Source: Halisarca cf. caerulea (Eukaryota; Porifera; Demospongiae; Chondrillida; Halisarcidae). Taken from it: a DNA stretch of 64,000 bases. The position numbers were made by a program, and so were the translations under genes. Each line of letters opens with the position of its first letter. Position 1 is the stretch's first letter. The notes under the pieces are model-generated. The model ran no database searches and was not told the DNA's origin. It saw nothing but the letters and a program-made list of their open reading frames with translations. Where the stretch lies: the NCBI GenBank assembly GCA_963170055.1, contig CAUJGJ010000258.1, forward strand, positions 3,700,201 to 3,764,200, given 5' to 3'. This document shows positions 41,901 through 54,400 of the stretch, one piece after another.

Positions 41901-42750
41901 GTTTCTTAACTACTGTGGGCGTATTTGTGTAGTGTTGGATATGCTGGTGCTAATACCAATATTTGGCACTAGCACCACGCACATTCCCAGTGGACACACA
42001 TGACCTTTCTTAATTGCTGTGGGCGTATTTGTGTACTGTTAGATATGGTGGTGCTAATACCAATATATAGCACTAGCACCACGCACATTCCCAGGGGACA
42101 CACATAACCTTTATGAAGTGCTGTGGGCGTATTTGTGTAGTGTTGGATATGCTGGTGCTAATACCAATATTTGGCACTAGCACCACGCACATTCCCAGTG
42201 GACACACATGACCTTTCTGAAGTGCTGTGGGCGTATTTGTGTAGTGTTGGATATGCTAGTGCTAATACCAATATTTGGCACTAGCACCACGCACATTCCC
42301 AGTGGACACACATGACCTTTCATAATTGCTGTGGGCGTATTTGTGTAGTGTTGGATATGGTGGTGCTAATACCAATATTTGGCACTAGCACCACGCACAT
42401 TCCCAGTGGACACACATGACCTTTCTGAAGTGCTGTGGGCGTATTTGTGTAGTGTTGGATATGCTGGTGCTAATACCAATATTTGGCAATAGCACCACGC
42501 ACATTCCCAGGGGACACACATGACCTTTCTGAAGTGCTGTGGGCGTATTTGTGTAGTGTTGGATATGCTGGTGCTAATACCAATATTTGGCACTAGCACC
42601 ACGCACATTCCCAGGGGACACACATGACCTTTATGAAGTGCTGTGGGCGTATTTGTGTAGTGTTGGATATGCTGGTGCTAATACCAATATTTGGCACTAG
42701 CACCACGCACATTCCCAGTGGACACACATGAAGTTTCTTAACTGCTGTGG
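38991..42750 (+). repeat. 1,040-bp HOR (10 monomers) region
   Basis: GGGTACACACA markers start at 40741 and 41781, and GGCAATAGC occurs at 41445 and 42485, each 1,040 bp apart. ATATATAGC (near 41026 and 42066) and GGAACTAGC repeat in the same way. Differences include GAAGTTCTG near 41490 versus GAAGTGCTG, and TTCATAATTG near 42319 versus TTCTTAATTG. From 38,991 to 40,540, related monomers are present with less exact periodicity, including several consecutive GGGGACACAC-linked B units. No gene is seen. Confidence 0.75.
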
Positions 42751-45700
42751 GCGTATTTGTGTAGTGTTGGATATGCTGGTGCTAATACCAATATTTGGAA
42801 CTAGCACCACGCACATTCCCAGTGGACACACATGACCTTTCTTAATTGCTGTGGGCGTATTTGTGTACTGTTGGATATGGTGGTGCTAATACCAATATTT
42901 AGCACTAGCACCACGCTCATTCCCAGGGTACACACATGACCTTTCTGAAGTGCTGTGGGCGTATTTGTGTACTGTTGGATATGCTGGTGCTAATACCAAT
43001 ATTTGGCACTAGCACCACGCACATTCCCAGGGGACACACATGACCTTTCTGAAGTGCTGTGGGCGTATTTGTGTAGTGTTGGATATGCTGGTGCTAATAC
43101 CAATATTTGGCACTAGCACCACGCACATTCCCAGTGGACACACATGAAGTTTCTTAACTACTGTGGGCGTATTTGTGTAGTGTTGGATATGCTGGTGCTA
43201 ATACCAATATTTGGCACTAGCACCACGCACATTCCCAGTGCACACACATGACGTTTCTGAAGTGCTGTGGGCGTATTTGTGTACTGTTGGATATGGTGGT
43301 GCTAATACCAATATTCGGCACTAGCACCACGCACATTCCCAGTGGACACACATGACCTTTCTGAAGTGCTGTGGGCGTATTTGTGTAGTGTTGGATATGC
43401 TAGTGCTAATACCAATATTTGGCACTAGCACCACGCACATTCCCAGTGGAAACACATGAAGTTTCTTAACTACTGTGGGCGTATTTGTGTAATGTTGGAT
43501 ATGCTGGTGCTAATACCAATATTTGGCACTAGCACCACGCACATTCCCAGGGGACACACATGACCTTTCTGAAGTGCTGTGGGCGTATTTGTGTAGTGTT
43601 GGATATGCTGGTGCTAATACCAATATTTGGCACTAGCACCACGCACATTCCCAGGGGACACACATGACCTTTATGAAGTGCTGTGGGCGTATTTGTGTAG
43701 TGTTGGATATGCTGGTGCTAATACCAATATTTGGCACTAGCACCACGCACATTCCCAGTGGACACACATGACCTTTCTGAAGTGCTGTGGGCGTATTTGT
43801 GTAGTGTTGGATATGCTGGTGCTAATACCAATATTTGGCACTAGCACCACGCACATTCCCAGGGGACACACATGACCTTTATGAAGTGCTGTGGGCGTAT
43901 TTGTGTAGTGTTGGATATGCTGGTGCTAATACCAATATTTGGCACTAGCACCACGCACATTCCCAGTGGACACACATGAAGTTTCTTAACTGCTGTGGGC
44001 GTATTTGTGTAGTGTTGGATATGCTGGTGCTAATACCAATATTTGGAACTAGCACCACGCACATTCCCAGTGGACACACAAGACCTTTCTTAATTGCTGT
44101 GGGCGTATTTGTGTACTGTTGGATATGGTGGTGCTAATACCAATATTTAGCACTAGCACCACGCACATTCCCAGGGTACACACATGACCTTTCTTAAGTG
44201 CTGTGGGCATATTTGTGTACTGTTGGATATGCTGGTGCTAATACCAATATTTGGCACTAGCACCACGCACATTCCCAGGGGACACACATGACCTTTCTGA
44301 AGTGCTGTGGGCGTATTTGTGTAGTGTTGGATATGCTGGTGCTAATACCAATATTTGGCACTAGCACCACGCACATTCCCAGTGGACACACATGAAGTTT
44401 CTTAACTACTGTGGGCGTATTTGTGTAGTGTTGGATATGCTGGTGCTAATACCAATATTTGGCACTAGCACCACGCACATTCCCAGTGCACACACATGAC
44501 GTTTCTGAAGTGCTGTGGGCGTATTTGTGTACTGTTGGATATGGTGGTGCTAATACCAATATTCGGCACTAGCACCACGCACATTCCCAGTGGACACACA
44601 TGACCTTTCTGAAGTGCTGTGGGCGTATTTGTGTAGTGTTGGATATGCTAGTGCTAATACCAATATTTGGCACTAGCACCACGCACATTCCCAGTGGAAA
44701 CACATGAAGTTTCTTAACTACTGTGGGCGTATTTGTGTAATGTTGGATATGCTGGTGCTAATACCAATATTTGGCACTAGCACCACGCACATTCCCAGGG
44801 GACACACATGACCTTTCTGAAGTGCTGTGGGCGTATTTGTGTAGTGTTGGATATGGTGGTGCTAATACCAATATTTGGCACTAGCACCACGCACATTCCC
44901 AGGGGACACACATGACCTTTCTGAAGTGCTGTGGGCGTATTTGTGTAGTGTTGGATATGCTGGTGCTAATACCAATATTTGGCACTAGCACCACGCACAT
45001 TCCCAGGGGACACACATGACCTTTCTGAAGTGCTGTGGGCGTATTTGTGTAGTGTTGGATATGCTGGTGCTAATACCAATATTTGGCACTAGCACCACGC
45101 ACATTCCCAGGGGACACACATGACCTTTATGAAGTGCTGTGGGCGTATTTGTGTAGTGTTGGATATGCTGGTGCTAATACCAATATTTGGCACTAGCACC
45201 ACGCACATTCCCAGTGGACACACATGAAGTTTCTTAACTGCTGTGGGCGTATTTGTGTAGTGTTGGATATGCTGGTGCTAATACCAATATTTGGAACTAG
45301 CACCACGCACATTCCCAGTGGACACACATGACCTTTCTTAATTGCTGTGGGCGTATTTGTGTACTTTTGGATATGGTGGTGCTAATACCAATATTTAGCA
45401 CTAGCACCACGCACATTCCCAGGGTACACACATGACCTTTCTTAAGTGCTGTGGGCATATTTGTGTAGTGTTGGATATGCTGGTGCTAATACCAATATTT
45501 GGCACTAGCACCACGCACATTCCCAGTGGACACACATGAAGTTTCTTAACTACTGTGGGCGTATTTGTGTAGTGTTGGATATGCTGGTGCTAATACCAAT
45601 ATTTGGCACTAGCACCACGCACATTCCCAGTGGACACACATGACCTTTCTTAATTGCTGTGGGCGTATTTGTGTACTGTTGGATATGGTGGTGCTAATAC

Positions 45701-48100
45701 CAATATATAGCACTAGCACCACGCACATTCCCAGGGGACACACATAACCTTTATGAAGTGCTGTGGGCGTATTTGTGTAGTGTTGGATATGCTGGTGCTA
45801 ATACCAATATTTGGCACTAGCACCACGCACATTCCCAGTGGACACACATGACCTTTCTGAAGTGCTGTGGGCGTATTTGTGTAGTGTTGGATATGCTAGT
45901 GCTAATACCAATATTTGGCACTAGCACCACGCACATTCCCAGTGGACACACATGACCTTTCTTAATTGCTGTGGGCGTATTTGTGTAGTGTTGGATATGG
46001 TGGTGCTAATACCAATATTTGGCACTAGCACCACGCACATTCCCAGGGGACACACATGACCTTTCTGAAGTGCTGTGGGCGTATTTGTGTAGTGTTGGAT
46101 ATGCTGGTGCTAATACCAATATTTGGCACTAGCACTACGCACATTCCCAGGGGACACACATGACCTTTCTGAAGTGCTGTGGGCGTATTTGTGTAGTGTT
46201 GGATATGCTGGTGCTAATACCAATATTTGGCACTAGCACCACGCACATTCCCAGTGGACACACATGACCTTTATGAAGTGCTGTGGGCGTATTTGTGTAG
46301 TGTTGGATATGCTGGTGCTAATACCAATATTTGGCACTAGCACCACGCACATTCCCAGTGGACACACATGAAGTTTCTTAACTGCTGTGGGCGTATTTGT
46401 GTAGTGTTGGATATGCTGGTGCTAATACCAATATTTGGAACTAGCACCACGCACATTCCCAGTGGACACACATGACCTTTCTTAATTGCTGTGGGCGTAT
46501 TTGTGTACTGTTGGATATGGTGGTGCTAATACCAATATTTAGCACTAGCACCACGCTCATTCCCAGGGTACACACATGACCTTTCTGAAGTGCTGTGGGC
46601 GTATTTGTGTAGTGTTGGATATGCTGGTGCTAATACCAATATTTGGCACTAGCACCACGCACATTCCCAGGGGACACACATGACCTTTCTGAAGTGCTGT
46701 GGGCGTATTTGTGTAGTGTTGGATATGCTGGTGCTAATACCAATATTTGGCACTAGAACCACGCACATTCCCAGTGGACACACATGAAGTTTCTTAACTA
46801 CTGTGGGCGTATTTGTGTAGTGTTGGATATGCTGGTGCTAATACCAATATTTGGCACTAGCACCACGCACATTCCCAGGGGACACACATGACCTTTATGA
46901 AGTGCTGTGGGCGTATTTGTGTAGTGTTGGATATGCTGGTGCTAATACCAATATTTGGCACTAGCACCACGCACATTCCCAGTGGACACACATGAAGTTT
47001 CTTAACTGCTGTGGGCGTATTTGTGTAGTGTTGGATATGCTGGTGCTAATACCAATATTTGGAACTAGCACCACGCACATTCCCAGTGGACACACATGAC
47101 CTTTCTTAATTGCTGTGGGCGTATTTGTGTACTGTTGGATATGGTGGTGCTAATACCAATATTTAGCACTAGCACCACGCTCATTCCCAGGGTACACACA
47201 TGACCTTTCTGAAGTGCTGTGGGCGTATTTGTGTAGTGTTGGATATGCTGGTGCTAATACCAATATTTGGCACTAGCACCACGCACATTCCCAGGGGACA
47301 CACATGACCTTTCTGAAGTGCTGTGGGCGTATTTGTGTAGTGTTGGATATGCTGGTGCTAATACCAATATTTGGCACTAGCACCACGCACATTCCCAGTG
47401 GAAACACATGAAGTTTCTTAACTACTGTGGGCGTATTTGTGTAATGTTGGATATGCTGGTGCTAATACCAATATTTGGCACTAGCACCACGCACATTCCC
47501 AGGGGACACACATGACCTTTATGAAGTGCTGTGGGCGTATTTGTGTAGTGTTGGATATGCTGGTGCTAATACTAATATTTGGCACTAGCACCACGCGCAT
47601 TCCCAGTGGACACACATGACCTTTCTGAAGTGCTGTGGGCGTATTTGTGTAGTGTTGGATATGCTGGTGCTAATACCAATATTTGGCACTAGCACCACGC
47701 ACATTCCCAGTGGACACACATGACCTTTCTTAATTGCTGTGGGCGTATTTGTGTAGTGTTGGATATGGTGGTGCTAATACCAATATTTAGCACTAGCACC
47801 ACGCACATTCCCAGGGGACACACATGACCTTTATGAAGTGCTGTGGGCGTATTTGTGTAGTGTTGGATATGCTGGTGCTAATACCAATATTTGGCACTAG
47901 CACCACGCACATTCCCAGTGGACACACATGACCTTTCTGAAGTGCTGTGGGCGTATTTGTGTAGTGTTGGATATGCTGGTGCTAATACCAATATTTGGCA
48001 CTAGCACCACGCACATTCCCAGTGGACACACATGAAGTTTCTCAACTACTGTGGGCGTATTTGTGTAGTGTTGGATATGCTGGTGCTAATACCAATATTT
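42751..48100 (+). repeat. 1,248-, 1,144- and 624-bp HOR region
   Basis: AGGGTACACACA recurs at 42925, 44173, 45421, 46565 and 47189, giving spacings of 1248, 1248, 1144 and 624 bp (12, 12, 11 and 6 monomers). GGAACTAGC in an A2 unit precedes each by about two monomers. The TGACG/ATTCGG units at 43249 and 44497 also sit 1,248 bp apart. The varied spacing with a constant local motif suggests whole-monomer gain and loss by unequal exchange. Confidence 0.75.
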
Positions 48101-48552
48101 GGCACTAGCACCACGCACATTCCCAGTGGACACACATGAAGTTTCTTAACTACTGTGGGCGTATTTGTGTAATGTTGGATATGCTGGTGCTAATACCAAT
48201 ATTTGGCACTAGCACCACGCACATTACCAGTGGACACACATGACCTTTCTGAAGTGCTGTGGGCGTATTTGTGTAGTGTTGGATATGCTGGTGCTAATAC
48301 CAATATTTGGCACTAGCACCACGCACATTCCCAGTGCACACACATGACCTTTCTGAAGTGCTGTGGGCGTATTTGTGTAGTGTTGGATATGCTAGTGCTA
48401 ATACCAATATTTGGCATTAGCACCACGCACATTCCTAGTGGAAACACATGAAGTTTCTTAACTACTGTGGGCGTATTTGTGTAATCTTGGATATGCTGGT
48501 GCTAATACCAATATTTGGCACTAGCACCACGCACATTCCCAGTGGACACACA

Positions 48553-48657
48553 TGACCTTTCTGAAGTGCTGTGAGCGTATTTGTGTAGTGTTGGATATGC
48601 TGGTGCTTAATACCAATATTTGGCACTAGCACCACGCACATTCCCAGTGGACACACA
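48553..48657 (+). repeat. 105-bp monomer, one-base insertion in the dyad arm
   Basis: The unit reads GTGCTTAATACC instead of GTGCTAATACC, adding one T between the left arm and the inner core of the dyad and shifting the symmetry by one base. Confidence 0.92.
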
Positions 48658-51153
48658 TGACCTTTATGAAGTGCTGTGGGCGTATTTGTGTAGTGTTGGA
48701 TATGCTGTTGCTAATACCGATATTTGGCACTAGCACCACGCACATTCCCAGTGGACACACATGACCTTTCTGAAGTGCTGTGGGCGTATTTGTGTAGTGT
48801 TGGATATGCTGGTGCTAATACCAATATTTGGCACTAGCACCACGCACATTCCCAGAGGACACACATGTCCTTTCTGAAGTGCTGTGAGCGTATTTGTGTA
48901 ATGTTGGATATGCTGGTGCTAATACTAATATTTGGCACTAGCACCACGCACATTCCCAGTAGACACACATAAAGTTTCTGAAGTGCTGTGGGCGTATTTG
49001 TGTAGTGTTGGATATGCTGGTGCTAATACCAATATTTAGCACTAGCACCACGCACATTCCCAGTGGACACACATGACCTTTCTGAAGTGCTGTGGGCGCA
49101 TTTGTGTAGTGTTGGATATGCTGGTGCTAATACCGATATTTGGCACTAGCACCACGCACATTCCCAGTGGACACACATGACCTTTCTGAAGTGCTGTGGG
49201 CGTATTTGTGTAGTGTTGGATATGCTGGTGCTAATACCAATATTTGGCACTAGCACCACGCACATTCCCAGTGGACACACATGACCTTTCTGAAGTGCTG
49301 TGAGCGTATTTGTGTAATGTTGGATATGCTGGTGCTAATACCAATATTTGGCACTAGCACCACGCACATTCCCAGTAGACACACATGAAGTTTCTGAAGT
49401 GCTGTGGGCGTATTTGTGTAGTGTTGGATATGCTGGTGCTAATACCAATATTTAGCACTAGCACCACGCACATTCCCAGTGGACACACATGACCTTTCTG
49501 AAGTGCTGTGGGCGCATTTGTGTAGTGTTGGATATGCTAGTGCTAATACCAATATTTGGCACTAGCACCACGCACATTCCCAGTGGACACACATGACCTT
49601 TCTGAAGTGCTGTGAGCGTATTTGTGTAGTGTTGGATATGCTGGTGCAAATACCAATATTTGGAACTACCACCACGCACATTCCCAGTGGACACACATGA
49701 AGTTTCTCAACTACTGTGGGCGTATTTGTGTAGTGTTGGATATGCTGGTGCTAATACCAATATTTGGCACTAGCACCACGCACATTCCCAGTGGACACAC
49801 ATGAAGTTTCTTAACTACTGTGGGCGTATTTGTGTAGTGTTGGATATGCTGGTGCTAATACCAATATTTGGCACTAGCACCACGCACATTCCCAGTGGAC
49901 ACACATGACCTTTCTGAAGTGCTGTGGGCGTATTTGTGTAGTGTTGGATATGCTGGTGCTAATACCAATATTTGGCATTAGCACCACGCACATTCCCAGT
50001 GGAAACACATGAAGTTTCTCAACTACTGTGGGCGTATTTGTGTAATGTTGGATATGCTGGTGCTAATACCAATATTTTGCACTAGCACCACGCACATTCC
50101 CAGTGGACACACATGAAGTTTCTCAACTACTGTGGGCGTATTTGTGTAGTGTTGGATATGCTGGTGCTAATACCAATATTTGGCACTAGCACCACGCACA
50201 TTCCCAGGGGACACACATGAAGTTTCTTAACTACTGTGGGCGTATTTGTGTAATGTTGGATATGCTGGTGCTAATACCAATATTTGGCACTAGCACCACG
50301 CACATTCCCAGGGGACACACATGACCTTTATGAAGTGCTGTGGGCGTATTTGCGTAGTGTTGGATATGCTGGTGCTAATAATAATATTTGGCACTAGCAC
50401 CACGCACATTCCCAGTGGTCACACATGACCTTTCTGAAGTGCTGTGGGCGTATTTGTGTAGTGTTGGATATGCTGGTGCTAATACCAATATTTGTCACTA
50501 GCACCACGCACATTCCCAGTGGACACACATGAAGTTTCTTAACTACTGTGGTCGTATTTGTGTAGTGTTGGATATGCTGGTGCTAATACCAATATTTTGC
50601 ACTAGCACCACGCACATTCCCAGTGGACACACATGAAGTTTCTCAACTACTGTGGGCGTATTTGTGTAGTGTTGGATATGCTGGTGCTAATACCAATATT
50701 TGGCACTAGCACCACGTACATTCCCAGTGGACACACATGAAGTTTCTTAACTACTGTGGGCGTATTTGTGTAATGTTGGATATGCTGGTGCTAATACCAA
50801 TATTTGGCACTAGCACCACGCACATTACCAGTGGACACACATGACCTTTCTGAAGTGCTGTGGGCGTATTTGTGTTGTGTTGGATATGCTGGTGCTAATA
50901 CCAATATTTGGCACTAGCACCACGCACATTCCCAGTGCACACACATGACCTTTCTGAAGTGCTGTGGGCGTATTTGTGTAGTGTTGGATATGCTAGTGCT
51001 AATACCAATATTTGGCATTAGCACCACGCACATTCCTAGTGGAAACACATGAAGTTTCTTAACTACTGTGGGCGTATTTGTGTAATCTTGGATATGCTGG
51101 TGCTAATACCAATATTTGGCACTAGCACCACGCACATTCCCAGTGGACACACA

Positions 51154-51258
51154 TGACCTTTCTGAAGTGCTGTGAGCGTATTTGTGTAGTGTTGGATATG
51201 CTGGTGCTTAATACCAATATTTGGCACTAGCACCACGCACATTCCCAGTGGACACACA
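51154..51258 (+). repeat. 105-bp monomer, copy of the one-base insertion
   Basis: Same GTGCTTAATACC change as the unit 2,601 bp upstream, so it was copied with the 25-monomer block. Confidence 0.92.
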
Positions 51259-51400
51259 TGACCTTTATGAAGTGCTGTGGGCGTATTTGTGTAGTGTTGG
51301 ATATGCTGTTGCTAATACCGATATTTGGCACTAGCACCACGCACATTCCCAGTGGACACACATGACCTTTCTGAAGTGCTGTGGGCGTATTTGTGTAGTG

Positions 51401-54400
51401 TTGGATATGCTGGTGCTAATACCAATATTTGGCACTAGCACCACGCACATTCCAAGTGGACACACATGTCCTTTCTGAAGTGCTGTGAACGTATTTGTGT
51501 AATGTTGGATATGCTGGTGCTAATACTAATATTTGGCACTAGCACCACGCACATTCCCAGTAGACACACATAAAGTTTCTGAAGTGCTGTGGGCGTATTT
51601 GTGTAGTGTTGGATATGCTGGTGCTAATACCAATATTTAGCACTAGCACCACGCACATTCCCAGTGGACACACATGACCTTTCTGAAGTGCTGTGGGCGC
51701 ATTTGTGTAGTGTTGGATATGCTAGTGCTAATACCAATATTTGGCACTAGCACCACGCACATTCCCAGTGGACACACATGACCTTTCTGAAGTGCTGTGA
51801 GCGTATTTGTGTAATGTTGGATATGCTGGTGCTAATACCAATATTTGGCACTAGCACCACGCACATTCCCAGTGGAAACACATGAAGTTTCTTAACTACT
51901 GTGGGCGTATTTGTGTAGTGTTGGATATGCTGGTGCAAATACCAATATTTGGCACTAGCACCACGCACATTCCCAGTGGACACACATGAAGTTTCTCAAC
52001 TACTGTGGGCGTATTTGTGTAGTGTTGGATATGCTGGTGCTAATACCAATATTTGGCATTAGCACCACGCACATTCCCAGTGGACACACATGAAGTTTCT
52101 TAACTACTGTGGGCGTATTTGTGTACTGTTGGATATGCTGGTGCTAATACCAATATTTGGCACTAGCACCACGCACATTCCCAGGGGACACACATGACCT
52201 TTATGAAGTGCTGTGGGCGTATTTGCGTAGTGTTGGATATGCTGGTGCTAATACTAATATTTGGCACTAGCACCACGCACATTCCCAGTGGTCACACATG
52301 ACCTTTCTGAAGTGCTGTGGGCGTATTTGTGTAGTGTTGGATATGCTGGTGCTAATACCAATATTTGGCACTAGCACCACGCACATTCCCAGTGGACACA
52401 CATGAAGTTTCTTAACTACTATGGTCGTATTTGTGTAGTGTTGGATATGCTGGTGCTAATACCAATATTTGGCACTAGCACCACGCACATTCCCAGTGGA
52501 CATATGACCTTTCTTAATTGCTGTGGGCGTATTTGTGTAGTGTTGGATGTGGTGGTGCTAATACCAATATTTAGCACTAGCACCACGCACATTCCCAGGG
52601 GACACACATGACCTTTATGAAGTGCTGTGGGCGTATTTGTGTAGTGTTGGATATGCTGGTGCTAATACCAATATTTGGCACTAGCACCCCGCACATTCCC
52701 AGTGGACACACATGACCTTTCTTAATTGCTGTGGGCGTATTTGTGTACTGTTGGATATGCTGGTGCTAATACCAATATTTGGCAATAGCACCACGCACAT
52801 TCCCAGGGGACACACATGACCTTTCTTAAGTGCTGTGGGCGTATTTGTGTAGTGTTGGATATGCTGGTGCTAATACCAATATTTGGCACTAGCACCACGC
52901 ATATTCCCAGGGAACACACATGACCTTTCTGAAGTGCTGTGGGCGTATTTGTGTAGTGTTGGATATGCTGGTGCTAATACCAATATTTGGCACTAGCACC
53001 ACGCACATTCCCAGTGGACACACATGAAGTTTCTTAACTACTGTGGGCGTATTTGTGTAGTGTTGGTTATGCTGGTTCTAATACCAATATTTGGCACTAG
53101 CACCACGCACATTCCCAGTGGACACACATGAAGTTTCTTAACTACTGTGGGCGTATTTGTGTAGTGTTGGATATGCTGGTGCTAATACCAATATTTGGCA
53201 CTAGCACCACGCACATTCCCAGTGGACATATGACCTTTCTTAATTGCTGTGGGCGTATTTGTGTACTGTTGGATATGGTGGTGCTAATACCAATATTTAG
53301 CACTAGCACCACGCACATTCCCAGTGGACACACATGACCTTTATGAAGTGCTGTGGGCGTATTTGTGTAGTGTTGGATATGCTGGTGCTAATACCAATAT
53401 TTAGCACTAGCACCACGCACATTCCCAGTGGACATATGACCTTTCTTAATTGCTGTGGGCGTATTTGTGAACTGTTGGATATGGTGGTGCTAATACCAAT
53501 ATTTAGCACTAGCACCACGCACTTTCCCAGTGGACACACATGACCTTTCTGAAGTGCTGTGGGCGTATTTGTGTAGTGTTGGATGTGCTGGTGCTAATAC
53601 CAATATTTGGCACTAGCACCACGCATATTCCCAGGGAACACACATGACCTTTCTGAAGTGCTGTGGGCGTATTTGTGTAGTGTTGGATATGCTGGTGCTA
53701 ATACCAATATTTGGCATTAGCACCACGCACATTCCCAGTGGAAACACATGAAGTTTCTTAACTACTGTGGGCGTATTTGTGTAATGTTGGATATGCTGGT
53801 GCTAATACCAATATTTTGCACTAGCACCACGCACATTCCCAGTGGACACACATGAAGTTTCTCAACTACTGTGGGCGTATTTGTGTAGTGTTGGATATGC
53901 TGGTGCTAATACCAATATTTGGCACTAGCACCACGCACATTCCCAGTGGACACACATGAAGTTTCTTAACTACTGTGGGCGTATTTGTGTAATGTTGGAT
54001 ATGCTGGTGCAAATACCAATATTTGGCACTAGCACCACGCACATTCCCAGGGGACACACATGACCTTTATGAAGTGCTGTGGGCGTATTTGCGTAGTGTT
54101 GGATATGCTGGTGCTAATACTAATATTTGGCACTAGCACCACGCACATTCCCAGTGGTCACACATGACCTTTCTGAAGTGCTGTGGGCGTATTTGTGTAG
54201 TGTTGGATATGCTGGTGCTAATACCAATATTTGGCACTAGCACCACGCACATTCCCAGTGGACACACATGAAGTTTCTTAACTACTGTGGGCGTATTTGT
54301 GTAGTGTTGGATATGCTGTTGCTAATACCGATATTTGGCACTAGCACCACGCACATTCCCAGTGGACACACATGACCTTTCTGAAGTGCTGTGGGCGTAT

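Larger units (their letters stand above)
48101..51400 (+). repeat. More diverged monomers with a 2,601-bp repeat
   Basis: The +1 variant GTGCTTAATACC occurs at 48606 and 51207, 2,601 bp apart (25 monomers plus the inserted base). TTCCTAGTGG, GTAATCTTGG and GCTGTTGCTAATACCG recur at the same offset. Local monomers carry many private changes such as CTGTGAGCG, CATAAAG, GGGCGCATTTG, CATGTCC and TTCTCAACTACT. Monomer heads are less regularly ordered than elsewhere. Confidence 0.8.
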
